64,000 bases of DNA, taken from contig NZ_CP107796.1 of NCBI RefSeq assembly GCF_036345995.1, forward strand, positions 7,130,001-7,194,000. Reading direction: 5' to 3'. The translations under genes and the position numbers were made by a program. The stretch comes from Streptomyces sp. NBC_00557 (lineage in GTDB: Bacteria; Actinomycetota; Actinomycetes; Streptomycetales; Streptomycetaceae). Under the pieces are notes generated by a model. That model ran no database searches. It saw nothing but the letters and a program-made list of their open reading frames with translations, and was not told the origin of the DNA. Positions 8,169-15,772 of the stretch are shown in pieces (positions within the stretch are counted from its first letter, which is position 1; each line of letters begins with the position of its first letter).

Positions 8169-8398
8169 GGCGCCCCGCTGCTGTGCGCGATGCAGGCCAC
8201 GTCGATACGGTCGGCCAGCTTGGCCAGCTCGATGGTCAGCGCGGCGACCGTGTCCTCGTCCAGACCCTGCTCCCCGGCCTCGACGAGCCGCAGCCACCGA
8301 CCGCCCACGGTCCGCAGCAGCTTACTCACGTCCGCCGCCGCCACCTGCAGGGTCCCGCGGTCGTCGACGATCAGAGGCAGGGTCACTTCGCGGTTCAC
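8165..8398 (-). CDS. Small conserved protein, DUF6213-like
   Basis: A 77-residue acidic helical protein: MNREVTLPLIVDDRGTLQVA, then VSKLLRTVGGRWLRLVEAGE and a C-terminal helix ending in CIAHSSGAP. I chose GTG 8398 because the text from (V)NREVTLPL onwards looks conserved, whereas the extension to ATG 8440 (MAGCVSAARLPSPF) would overlap the neighbouring dehydrogenase. It resembles the family catalogued as DUF6213, known mainly from Streptomyces; no function is established. No signal peptide, membrane segment or metal motif is seen. Its stop overlaps the end of the convergent TenA-like remnant by 4 bases. Confidence 0.7.
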   Translation of the reverse strand: MNREVTLPLIVDDRGTLQVAAADVSKLLRTVGGRWLRLVEAGEQGLDEDTVAALTIELAKLADRIDVACIAHSSGAP

Positions 8399-8424
8399 AA
8401 AAGGGGATGGTAGCCGCGCAGCGC

Positions 8425-9810
8425 TCACGCACCCTGCCAAACCGTGGTGATGTTGCAGAACTCGCGGATTCCGTGCCCGGACAGCTCACGCCCGTACCCG
8501 GACCGCTTGACCCCGCCGAACGGGAACGCCGGATGGGAGGCGGTCATCCCGTTGACGTACACGGACCCGGCCTCCAGATCGCGGGTGAACCGCTCCACCT
8601 CGCCGTCGTCGCGCGTCCACACGTTGGAACTCAGCCCGAAGGGCGAGTCGTTGGCGATGAGCAGCGCCTCCTCCAGATCGCCGGCCCGGTACAGCGTGGC
8701 GACCGGCCCGAACGCCTCCTCCCGGTGGATGCGCATCTCCCGCGTGATCCCGGCGAGCACGGTCGGCGGGTAGTACCAGCCCGGCCCGTCCGGCCGCCGG
8801 CCGCCGCACAGCACCTCGGCCCCGCCGCGCCGCGCGTCGTCGACCAGCTCCTCCAGGTCCTCGCGTCCCCGCTCGCTGGACAGCGGTCCGACGTCGGTGT
8901 CCTCCTCCAGCGGGTCGCCGACCTTGAGCGCCTTCATCCCGGCGACGAACTTCTCGGCGAAGGCGTCGTAGACGTCGCCGTGCACGATGAACCGCTTGGC
9001 GGCGATGCAGGACTGCCCGTTGTTCTGCACACGCGCGGTGACCGCGACCTCGGCCGCCCGGTCCAGGTCCGCGGAGGGCATGACCACGTACGGGTCGCTG
9101 CCGCCCAGCTCCAGCACCGTCTTCTTGATCATCTCGCCGCAGGTGGAGGCCACCGCCCGGCCCGCCGGCTCGCTGCCGGTGAGCGTCGCCGCCTTGACCC
9201 GCTCGTCGCGCAGGATGTCGTCCACCGCGCCCGAGCCGATCAGCAGCGTCTGGAAGCAGCCCTCCGTGAAGCCCGCCCGGTGGAACAGGTCCTCCAGGTA
9301 CAGGGCCGTCTGCGGCACGTTGGAGGCGTGCTTGAGCAGGCCCACGTTGCCGGCCATGAGCGCCGGCGCGGCGAACCGGACCACCTGCCACAGCGGGAAG
9401 TTCCAGGGCATCACCGCGAGCACGGGACCGAGCGGCCGGTACCGCACCCGGACCCGGGACGCGCCGGAGTCGCGCACGTCGGCCTCGGCGGGCTCCTCGT
9501 CGGCGAGCAGCCCCTCGGCGCGCTCGGCGTACCAGCGCATCGCCTTGGCGCACTTCGCGGCCTCCGCCCGCGCCTGCCTGATCGGCTTGCCCATCTCCGT
9601 GGTCATGACACGCGCGATCTCCTGCCGGTCCTCGTCCAGCAGCTCGGCGGCCCTGTTCATCAGCCGGGCACGGTCGGCGAACGTGGTCGTCCGGTAGGTG
9701 CGGAACGTGGCCTCGGCGAGCTGGAGCCGGCGTTCCAGCTCCTCCTCGCCCATGGGCTCGTACGTCTTGAGCGTCTCGCCGTTCGCCGGGTTCACCGTCG
9801 CGATGGGCAT
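8425..9810 (-). CDS. NAD(P)-dependent succinate-semialdehyde dehydrogenase-type aldehyde dehydrogenase
   Basis: A 461-residue ALDH-superfamily enzyme that oxidises an aldehyde, probably succinic semialdehyde, to the acid. Visible are the cofactor-binding LAVMPWNFPLWQVVR (about 131-145), the general base Glu234 in LELGGSDP and the nucleophile Cys268 in NNGQSCIAAKRF. The C-terminal FPFGGVKRSGYGRELSGHGIREF is that of the GabD/Sad group. NVGLLKHASNVPQ, with Lys160, suits the NADP-preferring short form. I chose ATG 9810, which follows GGGAGGTCAGCC; the in-frame extension to 9879 lacks homology. It lies downstream of a DNA ligase and a NUDIX gene on the same strand, with a 73-bp gap. The substrate is inferred from subfamily. 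Confidence 0.88.
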   Translation of the reverse strand: MPIATVNPANGETLKTYEPMGEEELERRLQLAEATFRTYRTTTFADRARLMNRAAELLDEDRQEIARVMTTEMGKPIRQARAEAAKCAKAMRWYAERAEGLLADEEPAEADVRDSGASRVRVRYRPLGPVLAVMPWNFPLWQVVRFAAPALMAGNVGLLKHASNVPQTALYLEDLFHRAGFTEGCFQTLLIGSGAVDDILRDERVKAATLTGSEPAGRAVASTCGEMIKKTVLELGGSDPYVVMPSADLDRAAEVAVTARVQNNGQSCIAAKRFIVHGDVYDAFAEKFVAGMKALKVGDPLEEDTDVGPLSSERGREDLEELVDDARRGGAEVLCGGRRPDGPGWYYPPTVLAGITREMRIHREEAFGPVATLYRAGDLEEALLIANDSPFGLSSNVWTRDDGEVERFTRDLEAGSVYVNGMTASHPAFPFGGVKRSGYGRELSGHGIREFCNITTVWQGA

Positions 9811-9883
9811 GGCTGACCTCCCTGGGAGCGGGCTTGCTTCACCTTCGCGCGCGGTACGGCCGTCCGCAACGCGTGGCATCCCT

Positions 9884-10357
9884 TCAGGCCGAGTGCTCCG
9901 CCAGCCGGTCGAGAAACGCGGCCTGCGCTGTGATGATCAGCTCGCGGGCCCGCTCCAGGCCGAGCCACTCCACGCGGTCCAGTTCCGGGAACTCCCGCAT
10001 CCGGCCGGAGCGCGGCGGCCACTCCAGGGTGAAGGTGCCGGGGCGGAAGCCGCTCAGGTCCGGGTCCGCCTCGACGGCCCACGCCGTGACGATCTTGCCG
10101 TTCCGCTGCGCGACCTCGCCCAGCGGTACGGCCTCCCCGTCGGGCGGCGCCAGCCCCAGCTCCTCCCGGAACTCGCGCCGGGCGGCCTCCCAGGCGGGCT
10201 CGCCGGGGTCGTACTCGCCCTTGGGGACCGTCCACGCCCCGGCGTCCTTCCTCGCCCAGAGCGGACCACCCATATGGCCGAGCAGCACCTGAAGGCCCTC
10301 GTCGGTGTGCCGGAACAGCAGCAGTCCCGCGCTGCGCTTCGTCGTACGCACCGTCAC
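9884..10357 (-). CDS. NUDIX hydrolase
   Basis: A 157-residue protein with a perfect NUDIX box: Gly of GEYDPGE, then PAWEAAR and REFREELGL (GX5EX7REUXEEXGU). It starts TVRTTKRSAGLLLFRHTDEG and has the GGPLWARKDAGAWTVPKGEYD approach typical of bis-nucleoside tetraphosphatase or nucleotide-sanitising members. The GTG start at 10357-10355 overlaps the TGA of the DNA ligase gene (10356-10354) as GTGA. This implies translational coupling and a shared transcript. Pairing with a ligase suggests a role in nucleotide clean-up or repair, but the substrate is not readable from sequence. A second GTG two codons later is an alternative start. Confidence 0.9.
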   Translation of the reverse strand: MTVRTTKRSAGLLLFRHTDEGLQVLLGHMGGPLWARKDAGAWTVPKGEYDPGEPAWEAARREFREELGLAPPDGEAVPLGEVAQRNGKIVTAWAVEADPDLSGFRPGTFTLEWPPRSGRMREFPELDRVEWLGLERARELIITAQAAFLDRLAEHSA

Positions 10358-11892
10358 GGCGTGACCTCCGGGTGGGCCGCCAGCAGGGCTTCCACGGTAT
10401 CGGCCTCCTCGGGCCGCTTGTCCTCGCGGTAGCGGACCACCCTGGCGAAGCGCAGGGTGACGCCGGCCGGGTAGCGCGGGGAACGCTGCAGGCCGTCGTA
10501 GGCGATCTCCACGACGAGTTCCGGGCGCACCCGGACCACCCAGCCGTCGTCCTCGACGGCCAGCTCCCGCAGCCGCTCGGTCTGCCAGGCGAGCATCGCG
10601 TCCGTCATGCCCTTGAAGGTCTTGCCGAGCATGGCGAAGCCGCCGTCCGCGGTGCGGGCGCCCAGGTGGAGGTTGGACAGCCTGCCCGTGCGCCGGCCGT
10701 GGCCCCACTCGGCGGCCAGCACCACCAGGTCGAGGGTGTGCACCGGCTTGACCTTCAGCCAGGCGGCGCCGCGCCGGCCCGCGCTGTAGGGCGCGTCCAG
10801 CGCCTTGACCACCACGCCCTCGTGACCGCGGGCCAGGGTCTCGGCGAGGAACCGCTCCGCCTCCGGGATGCCGGCCGGGCCGGAGGCGACCGTGCGCCGC
10901 ACCCGCATCGGCTCGGGCACCAGCCGGGCCAGCTCGGCGTGCCGCTCGGCGAACGGCAGGTCCAGCAGATCGGTGCCGTCGACCGAGAGGACGTCGAAGA
11001 AGACGGGGGAGACCGGGGTCTCCTCGGCGGCCCTCGCCACGTCCGTCCGCGAGCCGACCCGGCCCGCCGTCTCCTGGAAGGACCTCGGCCGCCCGGCCGC
11101 GTCGAAGGAGATCACCTCGCCGTCCAGGATGAACCGCTCGCCCCGCAACTGTCTTGCGGCGGCGATCACTTCGGGCAGCCGGCCGGTGATGTCGTCCAGG
11201 GTGCGGGTGTGCACGCGGACCGTGTCGCCGTCCCGGTGGACCTGTACCCGGATCCCGTCCAGCTTCTCCTCCACCGCGCAGGCGCCCAGCTTCTCCACCG
11301 CCTCGGCGACCGAGGACGCGCTGTGCGCCAGCATCGGCAGCACCGGCCGGCCCACGGTGAGCCGGAACCGCTCCAGCGCCCCGGGTCCCTCCGCGAGCAG
11401 GGCCTGGGCGACCGTCTGCAGCGACCCGGCGAGCATCACCGCCCGGCGTACGGCGGCCGGGTCGGCGCCGGTCGCCTGGGCGAGGCCCTCCACCGCGACC
11501 GCGTCCAGGGCGCCCTGCCGTACCTCGCCGGTGAGCAGCCCCCGCAGAAAGCGCTGCTCCTCTTCCGTGGCGGCGCCCATCAGCTCGCCGACGAGCCGGA
11601 CCCGCTCGGCCTGCGAGCCCGGTCCGGACACCTTGCCCAGCCCGGTGAGCAGCGCGTCGACCTCGCGGACCGTGAGGGCGGGCTCGGCGGCCGGCGGCAC
11701 CGGGCGGCTCAGCACCTTCCAGCCGACGCCGAGCCGGCCCTGCGGCAGCCGCCCGGCCAGGTAGGGGATGACGATCGGCACGTCGTCCGCCTCCGCCTCC
11801 CGGAACAGCTCCGCGAGCAGCGCGGTCTTGCGGGACCGGGCCGCCGTCGCGGCGACGTCTCGTGACACCTGGGCGAGCCGGGACAGCAGCAT
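10354..11892 (-). CDS. ATP-dependent DNA ligase
   Basis: A 512-residue ligase of the LigB-like archaeal/eukaryotic ATP-dependent type, additional to the NAD-dependent LigA that every bacterium has. An N-terminal DNA-binding domain (about 1-185) is followed by the nucleotidyltransferase motif EEKLDGIRVQVHRDG with adenylated Lys210. Then come FILDGEVISFD (motif III region), EGVVVKALDAPYSAGRRG (IV) and AAWLKVKPVHTLDLVV (V). The C-terminal OB domain ends in RFARVVRYREDKRPEEADT (VI region). ATG 11892 gives the conserved MLLSRLAQVS start. The flavoprotein gene lies 29 bp upstream on the same strand, and the NUDIX gene overlaps downstream. Likely role is DNA repair; the ligase domain stands alone, without LigD polymerase or nuclease parts. 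Confidence 0.94.
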   Translation of the reverse strand: MLLSRLAQVSRDVAATAARSRKTALLAELFREAEADDVPIVIPYLAGRLPQGRLGVGWKVLSRPVPPAAEPALTVREVDALLTGLGKVSGPGSQAERVRLVGELMGAATEEEQRFLRGLLTGEVRQGALDAVAVEGLAQATGADPAAVRRAVMLAGSLQTVAQALLAEGPGALERFRLTVGRPVLPMLAHSASSVAEAVEKLGACAVEEKLDGIRVQVHRDGDTVRVHTRTLDDITGRLPEVIAAARQLRGERFILDGEVISFDAAGRPRSFQETAGRVGSRTDVARAAEETPVSPVFFDVLSVDGTDLLDLPFAERHAELARLVPEPMRVRRTVASGPAGIPEAERFLAETLARGHEGVVVKALDAPYSAGRRGAAWLKVKPVHTLDLVVLAAEWGHGRRTGRLSNLHLGARTADGGFAMLGKTFKGMTDAMLAWQTERLRELAVEDDGWVVRVRPELVVEIAYDGLQRSPRYPAGVTLRFARVVRYREDKRPEEADTVEALLAAHPEVTP

Positions 11893-11921
11893 GCCCCCAG
11901 AGTGCACCGGGGGAGCACGGT

Positions 11922-12887
11922 CTACACCCGGACCCCGGCGTCCAGGTCCGCCATCAGCAGCTCCCCGTTGATCGCCGCCCCCGCCCGGTAACCCCGGCTC
12001 GCCGCGTTGATCACCTGCTCGGCGAAGCCGCTCGCGTTGCCCGCGGCCCAGAGGCCCGGCACGGTCGTCAGGCCGCGCTCGTCGATCACCGGGTACGCGC
12101 CGAACGGGGTCTCGCGCAGCTCGGCGCCCAGCCGCAGGAGCAGCTCGTTGTTCGGTACGGCGCGCGGGGCGGCGTACAGCACCTCGCGGTCGTGGACCGT
12201 GCCTCCCCCAGAGGGGGTACCCCCAGCGAGCCGGACCCCGGTGAGCCGGTCGTCGGTGACGACGAGTTCCGCGACCTTGCCCGGGACGACCGCGACCCCG
12301 GCGGCGGCCAGCCGGCGCAGGTCGTCGTCCGTCAGTTCCGATTCGCCGACCTCGTGCAGGAAGAGCCGCACGTCCTTGGACCACTGCGTGACCATGAGCG
12401 CCTGGTGGACGCTCAGCGGCGAGGCCGCGAGCACGCCGGTCGGCAGATCGCGGGCCTCCCAGCCGTGGCAGTACGGGCAGTGGATCACGTCCCGGCCGAA
12501 CCGCTCGGCCAGCCCCGGCAGGTCCGGCAGCACGTCCTTCAGGCCCGTGGCGATCACCAGCTGCCGGGCCCGCACCGACCGCCCGCCGGCCAGATCCGCC
12601 GTGAAGTCTTCGCCGTTCCGTGCGGCGTCCACGACCCGGTCCCGGACCAGCTCCACGCCGTACCGGGCGATCTCCTCGCGCCCGACGGCCAGGAACTCGG
12701 CCGGTGACATGCCGTCGCGGGAGAGATAGCCCTGCATGTGCGCGGACGGCGCGTTGCGCGGCTCGCCCGCGTCGACGACGAGTGTGCGGCGCCGGGCCCG
12801 GCCGAGGACCAGCGCGGCGGACAGCCCGGCGGGCCCACCGCCGACGACGACCACGTCGTACCTGTTGCTCTCGGTGTTCTCGCTCAT
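11922..12887 (-). CDS. NAD(P)/FAD-dependent oxidoreductase, thioredoxin-reductase-like
   Basis: A 321-residue two-dinucleotide-binding flavoprotein. The N-terminal FAD motif is VVVVGGGPAGLSAAL (about residues 12-26), a redox CPYC sits in DVIHCPYCHGWE, and the C-terminal FAD motif is TVPGLWAAGNASGF. The NADPH Rossmann half is short and degenerate (GVLAASPLSVHQALM), so nucleotide use may be altered. The segment GGTPSGGGTVH near residue 230 is encoded by a palindromic GC repeat (12203-12226), probably inserted in frame. It is divergent from the XRE-cupin regulator at 12953, with 65 bp between starts, and may be its target. The electron acceptor is unknown; no thioredoxin gene is adjacent. Confidence 0.87.
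   Translation of the reverse strand: MSENTESNRYDVVVVGGGPAGLSAALVLGRARRRTLVVDAGEPRNAPSAHMQGYLSRDGMSPAEFLAVGREEIARYGVELVRDRVVDAARNGEDFTADLAGGRSVRARQLVIATGLKDVLPDLPGLAERFGRDVIHCPYCHGWEARDLPTGVLAASPLSVHQALMVTQWSKDVRLFLHEVGESELTDDDLRRLAAAGVAVVPGKVAELVVTDDRLTGVRLAGGTPSGGGTVHDREVLYAAPRAVPNNELLLRLGAELRETPFGAYPVIDERGLTTVPGLWAAGNASGFAEQVINAASRGYRAGAAINGELLMADLDAGVRV
12203..12226. repeat. Short palindromic GC repeat inside a coding sequence
   Basis: CTCCCCCAGAGG followed by GGGTACCCCCAG. The core GGGGGTACCCCC is a 12-bp perfect palindrome flanked by a second CCCCCAGAGGGGG dyad. I recall this kind of element as scattered through Streptomyces genomes. Here it lies in frame within the flavoprotein gene and encodes a Gly/Pro/Ser-rich loop (read on the minus strand as GGTPSGGG). 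Confidence 0.6.
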
Positions 12888-12917
12888 GGCAACGACGGTC
12901 GCTCCGAGGCTGCCGCA

Positions 12918-12946
12918 TTGACAAACGTATTTGCCGATTCTGCAAT
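12918..12946 (+). promoter_or_regulatory. Predicted vegetative promoter and nested operator of the XRE-cupin gene
   Basis: TTGACA (12918-12923) is a perfect -35. After a 17-bp spacer comes TGCAAT (12941-12946), a four-of-six -10. The transcription start would fall near 12953, the A of the ATG, so the mRNA may be leaderless. CATTG ... CAATG and CAAA-CGTA-TTTG dyads are nested over the promoter, a plausible self-operator. Confidence 0.65.
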
Positions 12947-12952
12947 GGGGAC

Positions 12953-13528
12953 ATGAGCACAGACGACGTACTGGCGGAAGTGGGCCCGCGGCTGCGGCGC
13001 ATCCGCAAGGAACGGGAGGTGACGCTGGCCGCCCTGTCCGAGGCCACCGGCATCTCCGTCAGCACCCTGTCCCGGCTGGAGTCCGGCCTGCGCAGGCCCA
13101 GCCTCGAACTGCTGCTGCCGATCGCGCAGGCCCACCAGGTGCCGCTGGACGAACTGGTCGGCGCGCCGCCGGTGGGGGACCCGCGGGTGCGGTCCAAGCC
13201 GATCGTCCGCGGCGGGCGCACCCACTGGCCGCTGACCCGCCAGCCCGGCGGCCTGCAGGCCTTCAAGGTGCTGGAGCCGCAGCGCAGGCTCGAGCCGGAG
13301 CCGCGCACGCACGAGGGCTACGAGTGGCTGTACGTGCTCTCCGGCCGGCTGCGGCTGGTCCTCGGCGAGCACGACGTGGCGCTGACGGCGGGGGAGGCGG
13401 CCGAGTTCGACACGCGCGTGCCGCACTGGTTCGGGTCGACGGGGGAGGGGCCGGTGGAGTTCCTCAGCCTGTTCGGGCCGCAGGGCGAGCGGATGCACGT
13501 CCGGGCCCGGCCGGCGTCCCGGACGTGA
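12953..13528 (+). CDS. XRE-family regulator with C-terminal cupin domain
   Basis: A 191-residue regulator. The helix-turn-helix covers about 9-65 (GPRLRRIRKEREVTLAALSEATGISVSTLSRLESGLRRPSLELLL), and the cupin_2 sensor domain lies at about 110-185 (HEGYEWLYVLSGRLRLVLGEHDVALTAGEAAEFDTRVPHWFG). This is the PuuR/HTH-cupin architecture, which binds a small metabolite in the cupin barrel. ATG 12953 begins MSTDDVLAEVGPRLRRIR; extending further upstream would run across the promoter. It is divergent from the flavoprotein at 11922-12887 and probably controls it and itself. The effector is unknown. Confidence 0.9.
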   Translation: MSTDDVLAEVGPRLRRIRKEREVTLAALSEATGISVSTLSRLESGLRRPSLELLLPIAQAHQVPLDELVGAPPVGDPRVRSKPIVRGGRTHWPLTRQPGGLQAFKVLEPQRRLEPEPRTHEGYEWLYVLSGRLRLVLGEHDVALTAGEAAEFDTRVPHWFGSTGEGPVEFLSLFGPQGERMHVRARPASRT

Positions 13529-13567
13529 TGCCGTGCACGTGACCGGGCCGGCTGTTCCCTCATCGGC

Positions 13568-13579
13568 AAGCGACCGCTT
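13568..13579. promoter_or_regulatory. Candidate operator before the quinone oxidoreductase-dehydrogenase operon
   Basis: AAGCGACCGCTT is a dyad with arms AAGCG/CGCTT around a 2-bp centre. It lies 50 bp upstream of ATG 13629 and next to TAGTATG, which resembles a -10. AAGCG/CGCTT arms are common in operators of lipid-catabolism regulators of the TetR family. No such regulator is adjacent, so the trans-factor is unknown. Confidence 0.4.
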
Positions 13580-13628
13580 AGTATGCGAGCGGACCCGGTC
13601 AGACGAAGCAGTCCCGTGGAGGCCCCGC

Positions 13629-14594
13629 ATGCAGGCATGGCAAGTGCACGAGAACGGCGAGCCGAGCGAGGTGATGCGCCTTGCGGACGTGGAGCCGCCC
13701 ACGCCCGCGGACGGCCAGGTGCGCCTGCGCGTGCGGGCCGCCAACGTCAACTTCCCGGACGCGCTGCTGTGCCGCGGCCAGTACCAGGTGCGTCCGCCGC
13801 TGCCGTTCACGCCCGGCGTGGAGATCTGCGGTGAGACCGAGGACGGCCGCCGGGTGATCGCCAATCCCGCGCTGCCGTACGGCGGCTTCGCCGAGTACGC
13901 CCTCGCCGACGCCCGCGCCCTGCTGCCCGCGCCCGAGGCGCTGGACGACGCCGAGGCCGCCGCGCTGCACATCGGCTACCAGACCGGCTGGTTCGGCCTG
14001 CACCGCCGGGCCCGTCTGGAGGCGGGGGAGACCCTGCTCGTGCACGCCGCGGCCGGAGGCGTCGGCAGCGCCGCCGTCCAGCTCGGCAAGGCGGCCGGTG
14101 CCACCGTGATCGGTGTCGTCGGGGGCGCCGAGAAGGCCGCCGTGGCCCGCGGGCTGGGCTGCGACGTGGTGGTCGACCGCCGCTCCGAGGACGTGATCGC
14201 GGCCGTCAAGGAGGCCACCGGCGGCCGCGGCGCGGACGTGATCTACGACCCGGTGGGCGGCGACGCCTACGCCCAGTCCGCCAAGCTCGTCGCCTTCGAG
14301 GGCCGGATCGTCGTCGTCGGCTTCGCGAGCGGCACCATCCCCAGCCCGGCCCTCAACCACGCGCTGGTGAAGAACTACTCGATCCTGGGCCTGCACTGGG
14401 GCCTGTACAACACCAAGAACCCCAAGCTGGTGCTGCGCTGCCACGAGGAGCTGACCGAACTGGCCGCCCGGGGCGCGATCAAACCGCTGGTGAGCGAGCG
14501 GGTGCCGCTCGCGGAGGCCGCCGCGGCCGTGCAGAAGGTGGCGGACGGCCGCTCCACCGGCCGGATCGCCGTGGTGATGGAGGGAGCAGCATGA
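13629..14594 (+). CDS. NADPH:quinone oxidoreductase (zinc-free MDR family)
   Basis: A 321-residue medium-chain dehydrogenase/reductase. The GroES-like N-terminal half is followed by the Rossmann motif HAAAGGVGSAAVQLGKAAGA (about 140-160) and by IYDPVGGDAYAQSAKLVAFEGRIVVVGFASG. Structural and catalytic zinc ligands of alcohol dehydrogenases are absent, which places it with the QOR type acting on quinones or enones. ATG 13629 gives MQAWQVHENGEPSEVM. Its stop overlaps the start of the next acyl-CoA dehydrogenase as ATGA, so translation is coupled. In this context it may reduce an enoyl or quinone intermediate of the same catabolic route, which is inference. Confidence 0.9.
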   Translation: MQAWQVHENGEPSEVMRLADVEPPTPADGQVRLRVRAANVNFPDALLCRGQYQVRPPLPFTPGVEICGETEDGRRVIANPALPYGGFAEYALADARALLPAPEALDDAEAAALHIGYQTGWFGLHRRARLEAGETLLVHAAAGGVGSAAVQLGKAAGATVIGVVGGAEKAAVARGLGCDVVVDRRSEDVIAAVKEATGGRGADVIYDPVGGDAYAQSAKLVAFEGRIVVVGFASGTIPSPALNHALVKNYSILGLHWGLYNTKNPKLVLRCHEELTELAARGAIKPLVSERVPLAEAAAAVQKVADGRSTGRIAVVMEGAA

Positions 14595-15772
14595 CCGACG
14601 CCGAGGAACTGCGCCGCCGCACAAGGGAGTTGCTTGCCGCGCACCCGCCCGCCGACACCGACCGGCTGGAGTTCCTGCGCGCCCGCTTCGACGCCGGCCT
14701 CGCCTGGGTGCACTACCCGGAGGGGCTCGGCGGACTGGGCGCCCCGCGCTCGCTGCAGGCCGTCGTGGACGCCGAGCTGGAATCCGCCGGCGCCCCCGAC
14801 AACGACTCGCGCCGCAACGGCATCGGGCTCGGCATGGCCGCGCCGACCATCCTCAAGTACGGCACCGAGGAGCAGAAGCAGCGCTATCTGCGCCCGCTGT
14901 GGACGGGGGAGGAGGTCTGGTGCCAGCTGTTCAGCGAGCCCGGCGCCGGCTCGGACCTGGCCGCGCTGGGAACTCGGGCCGTGCGCGAGGACGACGCGTG
15001 GGTCGTCAACGGGCAGAAGGTGTGGACGTCCGGCGCGCACAACGCCCGCTGGGCCATCCTCATCGCCCGCACCGATCCGAACGTGCCCAAGCACGCGGGC
15101 ATCACCTACTTCATCTGCGACATGACCGACCCGGGCGTCGAGGTCCGGCCGCTGCGCCAGATCACCGGCGAGGCCGAGTTCAACGAGGTCTTCCTCACCG
15201 ACGTCCGCATCCCCGACTCCCGCCGCCTCGGCGAGACCGGCGACGGCTGGCGGGTCGCGCAGACCACGCTGAACAACGAGCGCGTCGCCATCGGCGGCAT
15301 GCGGCTGCCCCGCGAGGGCGGCATGATCGGCCCGGTCGCCACCACCTGGCGCGAGCGCCCCGAGCTGCGCACCCACGACCTGCACCAGCGGCTGCTGAAG
15401 CTGTGGGTGGAGGCCGAGGTCGCCCGGCTCACCGGCGAACGCCTGCGCCAGCAGCTCGCCGTCGGCCAGCCCGGCCCCGAGGGCGCCGGCATGAAGCTCG
15501 CCTTCGCCCGCCTCAACCAGGAGATCAGCGGCCTGGAGGTCGAACTCCGCGGCGAGGAGGGCCTGCTGTACGACGACTGGACCATGCGCCGCCCCGAGCT
15601 GGTCGACTTCACCGGCCGTGACGCCGGCTACCGCTATCTGCGCTCCAAGGGCAACAGCATCGAGGGCGGGACCAGCGAGGTCCTGCTGAACATCGTCGCC
15701 GAGCGCGTCCTCGGCCTGCCCGCCGAGCCGCGCACCGACAAGGACGTCGCCTGGAAGGACCTCGCCCGATGA
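14591..15772 (+). CDS. Acyl-CoA dehydrogenase, first of a coupled pair
   Basis: A 393-residue FAD-dependent acyl-CoA dehydrogenase. It shows CQLFSEPGAGSDLAALGTRA and WVVNGQKVWTSGAHNARW in the central domain, and SIEGGTSEVLLNIVAERVLGLP near the C-terminus. Its ATG overlaps the stop of the quinone oxidoreductase and its own stop overlaps the next dehydrogenase (ATGA both times). Such adjacent pairs, for example FadE28/FadE29 of Mycobacterium, form alpha2beta2 heterotetramers acting on bulky side-chain CoA thioesters. This member looks more like the partner that contributes FAD-binding and catalytic residues. The substrate is not determined. Confidence 0.9.
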   Translation: MTDAEELRRRTRELLAAHPPADTDRLEFLRARFDAGLAWVHYPEGLGGLGAPRSLQAVVDAELESAGAPDNDSRRNGIGLGMAAPTILKYGTEEQKQRYLRPLWTGEEVWCQLFSEPGAGSDLAALGTRAVREDDAWVVNGQKVWTSGAHNARWAILIARTDPNVPKHAGITYFICDMTDPGVEVRPLRQITGEAEFNEVFLTDVRIPDSRRLGETGDGWRVAQTTLNNERVAIGGMRLPREGGMIGPVATTWRERPELRTHDLHQRLLKLWVEAEVARLTGERLRQQLAVGQPGPEGAGMKLAFARLNQEISGLEVELRGEEGLLYDDWTMRRPELVDFTGRDAGYRYLRSKGNSIEGGTSEVLLNIVAERVLGLPAEPRTDKDVAWKDLAR

